Shown: positions 1-5,314 of the stretch, piece after piece | How the letters are laid out: every line of letters starts with the position of its first letter | How positions within the stretch are numbered: position 1 is the stretch's first letter | Source: Spirochaetia bacterium | Lineage (GTDB): Bacteria; Spirochaetota; UBA12135 | Direction: 5' to 3' | Length of the DNA: 7,204 nt | Assembly: GCA_003497555.1 (NCBI GenBank) | Contig: DNNS01000002.1 | Coordinates: forward strand, 1 to 7,204 | Notes under the pieces: generated by a model | Seen by the model: only the letters and a program-made list of their open reading frames with translations | The model's database searches: none | What the model was told of the DNA's origin: nothing | Translations under genes and position numbers: made by a program

Positions 1-2238
1 ATTTTGATGCGGAATTATAACCGCTGCTTTACCGCTGTAATTTTTTAAATCCAGTATGGCGGAAAAACCCTCGATTTTTTCGTTAATCCCGCCCACCGGC
101 TGTATGTCTCCCAGCTGGTTTACCGAACCGGTAACAGCTACGTTCTGCATAATCGCAGAGCCGGACAGGGCGGAAAATAAAACCGCCAATTCGGCCAGTG
201 AAGCCGAGTCTCCCTCTATTTCGGAATAATTCTGCTCAAAACAGATGGAAGATGTAAGCGAAAGCGGAAAATCAGCGGAAAAAAAAGTACGCAGGTAACT
301 GGAGATTATAAATACTCCCTTGTCATGCACAGGTCCGCTCAAATCAACCTCTCTTTCGATATTAATTACACCGCGGTTGCCCGGAGACACAGCTGCAGTA
401 ATGCGTATCACAGAACCAAAGCTGTAGTCGTCTACATCGTATACCGTGAGAGCATTAATCATGCCCGGAACAGCTCCGCGGAAATCAAGCAGAATGCTGC
501 CGTCTTTATAAAGTTCCAGCATTTTTTCTTCAGCGTAGTTTTTACGCTGCCTGATAATAGCAAGAGTCTGCGCTACCTGGAGGCGTTTTACAATCTGGCA
601 TCCGTTGTCCCGCGCATGGTGCGAGGCTTCGCGTATCAGGTCCGAAAGAAGATTAAACCGCGCGGAAATTTTTTTCTGATGCTCCTGCAGGCGTGCGCCG
701 TATTCCACAAGGCGCATAACCGCTTCCCGGTCAAAGGGCAGAACATTTTCAGCAGCCGAAAGCTGACGCACCAGTCCGGCGTATTTTAATATATTGGATG
801 CCGTTGCTTTCATTTCCGGATCAAAATGCGCCTTGATTTTAAAAATTTTCCGGAAATTAACGTCATAGGAATATAACAGATTATAGATATGCTCGTCGCC
901 GATTAAAATTATACGTACCTGTACCGGGATGGGTTCGGGCCTGACGGATACCGTACCGCTTTTATAATCCTCCGGACTTTCAATTTCAACTCTGTTGTTC
1001 CTGATGGTTCTTTTCATGGTCTGCCAGAGATTTTCTTCTTCCAGCAAATCCCAGGCATTAAGAATCAGGTAGCCACCGCTGGCATTAAGAAAGGAACCGG
1101 CGCGGATCCGGGTAAAATCGGTAATAACTTCACCGTTTTTCAGTACGGTTTTTTCAACCGTACCGATTAGATTACGGTAGGAAGGCGATGACTCGACAAT
1201 TACCGGCGGGCTCTGGGTAGCGGAATTGTCAACCAGCAGATTTACCCGGTAGCGCTTGAGTATTTCTTCAATATCGGTCATCAGACCGTCTTCTTCAGCC
1301 TCGGAATTATTTTCTGCGCCGGAAGTGTCGGTTTCGCGGGAAAACCCGGTAAGCGTGGCTTCTCTTGTGAAAATTTTAATATTTTCCAGGATATCGTTTT
1401 TAATTTGATCGAAAAATTCATGCACTTCTTTTTCGCGGAATACTTTTTTAATATCCCGGATATATTTTTCAATAAAAGGCAGCATGGTTTCCCGGTTCAT
1501 TCTTTCCACTTCATCGGAAAATTTTTTTTCCAGTTCGCTGTAGCGGCGGAAAATAATTTCCAGCAGCAGGGAAAGTTCCAGATATTTATTTTTCAGTTTT
1601 TCGTATTCATTTTTTTCAAATTTTCCGTTTTCCGCCAGATTTTCCAGAACATCCATGGATACCTTGTTGCCGGCGATTACCGGCATGATGTCGTTGATCA
1701 GAAACGGATTATCCTCGGACTGTACAATGGCAAAGTTTTCCTGGTTAATGCGCGCCTCGAATTTTCTGAGCAGATTACGGTGCTGTTCGCGGTAAAACTC
1801 GTTATGCTGATTGATTTTTTTACGGTAGGCATCGCTGTCGAAAATGGAAGGAATGTTTTTTTTAAGCCTTTTAATCAGGTTCTCGCATTCCTCCCGCAGC
1901 AGTTTGCCGCGGCCGGCAGATAAAAATATAACCTTGGGGCGATCGGTTTTAAGAAAATTGTATATCAGCAGAATATCATCGGGGATATTCTTTTTCCTGC
2001 GTGCAATATCCCTGATTAAATTAATAATGGTACGAAACCGGCCGCTGCCCGGATAACCGGAAATAAAGGCATTATAACCCGGCGCCGGTATCTCAAGCGC
2101 GGTACGTACCGAGGCAACCGCTTTCTCCTGCCAGAGCAGAGCTTTTTTTTCATCCAGCTCTGCAGTTGTTTTAAACTGAAAGATATGCGCCGGAATTTCA
2201 GGTTTACATTGCGAGGGCAGAAGAATCGGGTGTTTCAT
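1..2238 (-). CDS. Lon-related ATP-dependent-type protease (S16, AAA_32/COG1067), N-terminal 746 residues (3' end outside window)
   Basis: This is a cytoplasmic serine protease of the Lon superfamily, in the COG1067 group that includes E. coli YcbZ, not the housekeeping Lon. Order: a short N-terminal segment; a P-loop-like site GYPGSGRF at 61-68; a long charged helical insertion at about 115-290; the second half of the AAA module with NLIGTVE at 356-362, TDFTRIRAG at 373-381, SGGYLILNAWDLL at 387-399, RPEPIPVQVRIILIGD at 433-448 and FRKIFKIKAHFD at 462-473; then the Lon protease domain from about 580. The catalytic dyad is visible as Ser678 in EGDSAS (codon 205-207) and Lys721 in GGINEKIEGF (codon 76-78), 43 residues apart as in classical Lon. 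The frame is still open at base 1 within VIIPHQN, so some tens of C-terminal residues are missing. The Walker A Lys is Arg and the following Thr/Ser is Phe, so ATP use is uncertain. The start has the Shine-Dalgarno AGGA 6 nt upstream and overlaps the previous stop. Confidence 0.95.
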   Translation of the reverse strand, partial: MKHPILLPSQCKPEIPAHIFQFKTTAELDEKKALLWQEKAVASVRTALEIPAPGYNAFISGYPGSGRFRTIINLIRDIARRKKNIPDDILLIYNFLKTDRPKVIFLSAGRGKLLREECENLIKRLKKNIPSIFDSDAYRKKINQHNEFYREQHRNLLRKFEARINQENFAIVQSEDNPFLINDIMPVIAGNKVSMDVLENLAENGKFEKNEYEKLKNKYLELSLLLEIIFRRYSELEKKFSDEVERMNRETMLPFIEKYIRDIKKVFREKEVHEFFDQIKNDILENIKIFTREATLTGFSRETDTSGAENNSEAEEDGLMTDIEEILKRYRVNLLVDNSATQSPPVIVESSPSYRNLIGTVEKTVLKNGEVITDFTRIRAGSFLNASGGYLILNAWDLLEEENLWQTMKRTIRNNRVEIESPEDYKSGTVSVRPEPIPVQVRIILIGDEHIYNLLYSYDVNFRKIFKIKAHFDPEMKATASNILKYAGLVRQLSAAENVLPFDREAVMRLVEYGARLQEHQKKISARFNLLSDLIREASHHARDNGCQIVKRLQVAQTLAIIRQRKNYAEEKMLELYKDGSILLDFRGAVPGMINALTVYDVDDYSFGSVIRITAAVSPGNRGVINIEREVDLSGPVHDKGVFIISSYLRTFFSADFPLSLTSSICFEQNYSEIEGDSASLAELAVLFSALSGSAIMQNVAVTGSVNQLGDIQPVGGINEKIEGFSAILDLKNYSGKAAVIIPHQN
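2235..2238 (-). other. ATGA start/stop overlap between the membrane protein and the protease
   Basis: The coding strand reads ATGA: ATG starts the protease and TGA ends the membrane protein. This arrangement usually goes with translational coupling and near-stoichiometric synthesis of the two products. Confidence 0.85.
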
Positions 2239-2816
2239 TTTTTATCCTGTAAAGTTTTTTTTATACTGATAATGCCTCCAAGGTCAAGAGGCAGGGAGCT
2301 TACTTCCAGGTAGCGGCTGCGGCGGACTATCTCTTCAGGCACGTCAAAAAACATGGTATAACGGATTTCGGCAGTGATAAATTTATCATTATCAATTACC
2401 GCCGAATATTCATTGATTTTATTTTTTTCTTGATTAAAAAAACGGATAACGACCGCGGTTCCGGCCGCAAGTAAACAGGTATCTTTATTGGCGCTAAAAA
2501 TAATTTCCGCCGAGACTTTACCGGTGTCTTTAATGTTCTGCAGTTTAATCCGGCAATTAACTTCAGGGCCGCTGATTTTAACCGGTATATCATTTGAAAA
2601 TTTCATATAGCTGAAAACCATCACACTGAAAACCGTAATTACAAAAAGGAGTATCCTGCGGTTTTTTGCAAAAACCGGATTCCCGCGGCTGCGGCGGCTT
2701 TCTTCTTTTTCAATACGCAGGTTCCGATCGTAATGAAAAATAATTCCCTGATCCTGCAATGCTGTAATTTGCCTGCTGATCTGTTCGTTTTCCCTTTGCC
2801 GGTCAAGATTTTTCAT
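2235..2816 (-). CDS. Small single-pass membrane protein of unknown function, 193 aa
   Basis: I do not recognise a family. The first 53 residues are polar and strongly charged, with Arg/Lys clusters at 41-44 and 51-54 just before one hydrophobic helix at about 54-72 (ILLFVITVFSVMVFSY). By the positive-inside rule this places the N-terminus in the cytoplasm and the remaining 120 residues outside. The outer part alternates short hydrophobic strands with polar turns, contains two Cys (88 and 114) and could be a small beta-sandwich, but that is an inference. No signal peptidase or lipobox site is seen, so the helix probably stays as an anchor. The start overlaps the nnr 3' end by 14 nt and has no clear Shine-Dalgarno sequence, which suggests translational coupling. 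The stop overlaps the protease start as ATGA. The frame is long, fits the operon and gives a sensible topology, so it is very probably a real gene. Confidence 0.85.
   Translation of the reverse strand: MKNLDRQRENEQISRQITALQDQGIIFHYDRNLRIEKEESRRSRGNPVFAKNRRILLFVITVFSVMVFSYMKFSNDIPVKISGPEVNCRIKLQNIKDTGKVSAEIIFSANKDTCLLAAGTAVVIRFFNQEKNKINEYSAVIDNDKFITAEIRYTMFFDVPEEIVRRSRYLEVSSLPLDLGGIISIKKTLQDKK
2245..2248 (-). promoter_or_regulatory. Ribosome binding site of the Lon-like protease gene
   Basis: On the coding strand AGGA is 6 nt before the ATG at 2238 and lies within the final codons of the membrane protein gene. It supports this ATG as the true start of the protease. Confidence 0.6.
2803..2816 (-). 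other. 14-nt overlap of nnr 3' end with the membrane protein 5' end
   Basis: The ATG at 2816 lies inside the nnr codons for Glu-Tyr-Glu near the C-terminus, and nnr ends with TGA at 2805-2803 in a different frame. No good Shine-Dalgarno sequence precedes this ATG, so initiation probably depends on ribosomes translating nnr. Confidence 0.8.
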
Positions 2817-4332
2817 ATTCGGATTTTTTCAGACAACGGGCAATGCACTCCGGAAGTTTTTCAATCGGCGCATGTACTCCGTATTTTTTAGAAGCCAGTT
2901 TTCCGGCCAAACCGTGCAGCGCCAGGGCATTAACCGCCGCCTGATCAATATCCTGGCCGAGGGAAAGCATGGCAAGCAGTGTTCCGGCTAATATATCGCC
3001 GGAACCGGCTTTGGCTAAATAGGGAATATGCCCGGGCAGAAAATAAAATGCCTCGCCGTTATAAAAAAAACTTGCAGCATCTTTCAGGATTACAGCAATT
3101 TTATATTTCCGGTAAAAATCTTTTATAACCGTCATGGGTTCTGAGCGCAGTTTTTCGGGTTCTGTCCCGCTTAAACGGGCAAACTCTCCGGAATGCGGAG
3201 TAATTACTATTCTGCCCGGAAAGGATTTAGAGGATAAAATTTTTCCCAGGTGATACAGTCCGTCAGCGTCTATAATTACGGTTTTATCCTTAAGGTTAAT
3301 AATTTTTTCAACAAAATCCGTTGTTTGGGGATTTCTTCCCAATCCGGGGCCGGTTAAAATAAAAGATGCTCCGGTAAAAAGATCGGCGCGGGAGGAAAAG
3401 TCTTCAGAAGAAAAAAAATCAGCTGCCTGATGAAATATACAAGCCGGCGGTATATTACATGGTTTTCCGGCAGCAAGTACCGTAACATACTGTGCCCCGC
3501 CGCATAAAGCTCCCTGGGCTGCCAAAAACGGGGCGCCGGAATAAAAGCTGCTGCCGGCGCAGATTAATACCCTGCCGCCGGAAAACTTGTTTCTGCCGGT
3601 ATCGGCTTCAGGAAGAACCGGTTTTTTAATCAGCATGATTGACCGCGTATATTTTTTTTCAAGTGCCGGCGGAAAATCGGTTTTAATCACGGAAATTTTT
3701 CCGCAGCCGGAAGCATAGGCGGGAGAAAAAAATATTTCTTTAAAAAACTGTACTGTACAGGTATAATCAGCCCGCAGCGAGATACTGTTTTTTATTCCCA
3801 GGCCTGCCGGAATATCCGCCGCCAGTTTGGGAACACTCAGGGTATTGAGCAAATTTATTACTTCGGCATAAATGCCGTCAAGCGCCCGGCCGGCGCCGGT
3901 GCCGAACAGGGCTTCAATTATCAGGGAAGCGTGCTGACAGGCTGCAGAAAAAAAGGTATTGATTTTTTTTATAAAAAAAATGTCTTTTGTATATTTTTCC
4001 AGAAGATCCAGTTTTTCCCGGCGTACCGGCGAGGTGTTGATTTTTTGCCTGGAAGCGGCAATAAAAACAATTGTTTTAATGCCGTGTTTTATTAAATACC
4101 GGGCGATTACCAGGCCGTCACCGCCGTTATTTCCCGGGCCGCAGATTACGACTACGGGCTGATTTTTATTTAATTGCCGGTATAGGGATGCAGCTTTACG
4201 CCCGATTTCGTTTCCGGCATTTTCCATCAGTAAGGATTCGGGGATGTGAAATTGTTTAACGGCTGCCTGATCAAGACGCGGGAAATCCCCTCCGGCAGCG
4301 TATAATACCCGTCGGCAGTTGTCAGGATGCAT
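2803..4332 (-). CDS. nnr: Bifunctional NAD(P)HX epimerase / ADP- or ATP-dependent NAD(P)HX dehydratase, 509 aa
   Basis: This enzyme repairs NADHX and NADPHX, the hydrated damage products of NADH and NADPH. The N-terminal half (about residues 1-225) is the YjeF_N epimerase (NnrE), with LLMENAG at 34-40, the phosphate-binding GPGNNGGDGLVIARYL at 65-80, EALFGTG at 140-146 and the expected acidic residue D173 in AADIPAG. The C-terminal half (about 240-505) is the ribokinase-like dehydratase (NnrD), with GGRVLICAGS at 252-261, GPGLGR at 328-333, IDADGL at 354-359, TPHSGE at 378-383 and GSGDILAG at 443-450, whose D446 matches the conserved catalytic Asp. The length matches the usual bacterial fusion. 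Two positions differ from common family motifs: GSGDIL where GTGDVL is usual, and LKD at 416-418 where LKG is usual; neither argues for loss of function. The last 14 nt overlap the next gene. Only a weak Shine-Dalgarno sequence precedes the start. Confidence 0.95.
   Translation of the reverse strand: MHPDNCRRVLYAAGGDFPRLDQAAVKQFHIPESLLMENAGNEIGRKAASLYRQLNKNQPVVVICGPGNNGGDGLVIARYLIKHGIKTIVFIAASRQKINTSPVRREKLDLLEKYTKDIFFIKKINTFFSAACQHASLIIEALFGTGAGRALDGIYAEVINLLNTLSVPKLAADIPAGLGIKNSISLRADYTCTVQFFKEIFFSPAYASGCGKISVIKTDFPPALEKKYTRSIMLIKKPVLPEADTGRNKFSGGRVLICAGSSFYSGAPFLAAQGALCGGAQYVTVLAAGKPCNIPPACIFHQAADFFSSEDFSSRADLFTGASFILTGPGLGRNPQTTDFVEKIINLKDKTVIIDADGLYHLGKILSSKSFPGRIVITPHSGEFARLSGTEPEKLRSEPMTVIKDFYRKYKIAVILKDAASFFYNGEAFYFLPGHIPYLAKAGSGDILAGTLLAMLSLGQDIDQAAVNALALHGLAGKLASKKYGVHAPIEKLPECIARCLKKSEYEKS
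3963..3980. repeat. Perfect 18-bp A/T palindrome (T8-AT-A8) inside nnr
   Basis: Eight T, then AT, then eight A form a perfect inverted repeat in the epimerase half of nnr. On the coding strand it reads the same and encodes roughly Ile-Phe-Phe-Ile-Lys-Lys-Ile at about residues 118-124. A 7-nt A run follows at 3948-3954. It lies in a loop region between recognised motifs, so protein constraint there is probably low. Codon preference for TTT and AAA may explain it. Confidence 0.7.
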
Positions 4333-4334
4333 GT

Positions 4335-5312
4335 TTAATCCCGAAAAACCATAAAATCCATTTTGGGATAATCGGCAAAAATACCGGTAAAAGCCCCGAG
4401 ATCGGTATTATAATGAAAATCGTAGGGAACCGGCAGGCCGGCCATTGGTATTTCGCGGATAATTTTTTTATCGCTTCCGGAAAAAGGAATAAAATAGAAA
4501 ACAGAAATTTTATTTTCCGGATTAAATTCGGCAAAAATAAGATGATCGGCTGTGCAGTCGAAAAATGCCTTGTCGGGCGCGGAAATTTTTCCCAGTTCGC
4601 AAGTCTCGCCGCTGCGGTAATTATAGCGTACAGCCGTATAGGAAATTCCGTCTTTAGTGAAATCTCCGTAAACAACCAGGCATTGATCTTCCTGCCGCAG
4701 CAGACAGGAGGCAAAAGGCGCATTGGACATGGCCTGATTGGTTATCAGAAAAAATTCAGGGGCGCGGTTTGAATCGGCCGGAAGCTCAATGACTGCCTCG
4801 TTATTGATTAAAAAAACCACGCTGTCTTTGCGGTTTTTCCGGCATTTCCACTCTTCACTGCCGCGAAAATCGGAAAAAAAATCGGCAAGTTTCTGATTTT
4901 GTTCAGACAAGTCAAGAGTACCGATAACTGCGGTTGTCTGTTTTTTAATATTAAAAACCGAAAAGACCAGAGCCGGGCCGCTGCGGGCAGCGCAGTAAAT
5001 ACTGTCTTTAATTATTTTGTGATAAAAAATGCCGGTAAAAAAAGCATTGGTATAAAAAAATGACGACCCGCGTTCTGCCAGGTAGAGTACGCCGTTTTGA
5101 TAATTAATTACCGCCAGGCTGTTTTCATCATGATCGTAAAAATAGGTATATTCAAATTCGTTGGTGCTGAAATTCAGATTGCCGGCTGCGGTTTTTTGTC
5201 CGGATAATATCTTGGTAGCATCAAGCGAAAATCCGGTTACCGGCGCAAGTTTGCGGGAAAAATTGCAGGAAATAATCAGCAGCAGACCGCATGCGCAAAG
5301 AATAAATTTCAT
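4335..5312 (-). CDS. Putative lipoprotein of unknown function, 325 aa
   Basis: I do not recognise a family. The N-terminus, MKFILCACGLLLIISC, is a short lipoprotein signal peptide: one Lys, a hydrophobic core, then Ile-Ile-Ser before Cys16, the likely lipidated residue. An Ile-Ile-Ser-Cys box is looser than the classic Leu-Ala-Gly-Cys but acceptable, notably in spirochaetes. The mature part of about 310 residues has no further membrane segment. It looks mainly beta, with repeated short hydrophobic strands joined by turns such as YNYRSGETCELGKI and VINYQNGVLYLAERG. A beta-propeller-like fold is possible but is only an inference. The frame opens upstream to a Met at 5366, but I chose the Met at 5312: it gives a compact signal peptide, lies 2 nt after the secA stop and has a good Shine-Dalgarno sequence at 5321-5326. 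Its stop lies 2 nt before the nnr start, so it is probably co-transcribed and translationally coupled with both neighbours. Confidence 0.85.
   Translation of the reverse strand: MKFILCACGLLLIISCNFSRKLAPVTGFSLDATKILSGQKTAAGNLNFSTNEFEYTYFYDHDENSLAVINYQNGVLYLAERGSSFFYTNAFFTGIFYHKIIKDSIYCAARSGPALVFSVFNIKKQTTAVIGTLDLSEQNQKLADFFSDFRGSEEWKCRKNRKDSVVFLINNEAVIELPADSNRAPEFFLITNQAMSNAPFASCLLRQEDQCLVVYGDFTKDGISYTAVRYNYRSGETCELGKISAPDKAFFDCTADHLIFAEFNPENKISVFYFIPFSGSDKKIIREIPMAGLPVPYDFHYNTDLGAFTGIFADYPKMDFMVFRD
4339..4342 (-). promoter_or_regulatory. Weak ribosome binding site of nnr
   Basis: On the coding strand GGGA stands 6 nt before the ATG at 4332, within the last codons of the lipoprotein gene. The match to the 16S rRNA tail is short, so re-initiation by ribosomes ending 2 nt upstream may matter more. 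Confidence 0.4.
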
Positions 5313-5314
5313 AT

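Noticed and set aside
325..789. Plus-strand open frame of 154 codons
   Set aside because: It is antisense to the Lon-like protease, is not preceded by a convincing ribosome binding site and lacks any recognisable motif.
1405..1923. Plus-strand open frame of 172 codons opposite the Lon-like protease
   Set aside because: It is very rich in Phe, as expected when Lys/Glu-rich codons are read in antisense, and the minus strand here encodes clear AAA_32 protease sequence.
3884..3905. GC-rich GCCGGC repeats as a possible hairpin or terminator
   Set aside because: It lies mid-gene in nnr, has no following T tract on the coding strand and is explained by Gly/Ala codons in the epimerase motif GTGAGRALDG.
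4322..4723. Second minus-strand open frame of 133 codons within the lipoprotein gene
   Set aside because: It is out of frame with the lipoprotein, which has a signal peptide, ribosome binding site and operon-type junctions; the alternative frame has an unlikely Pro/Ile/Phe-rich composition.
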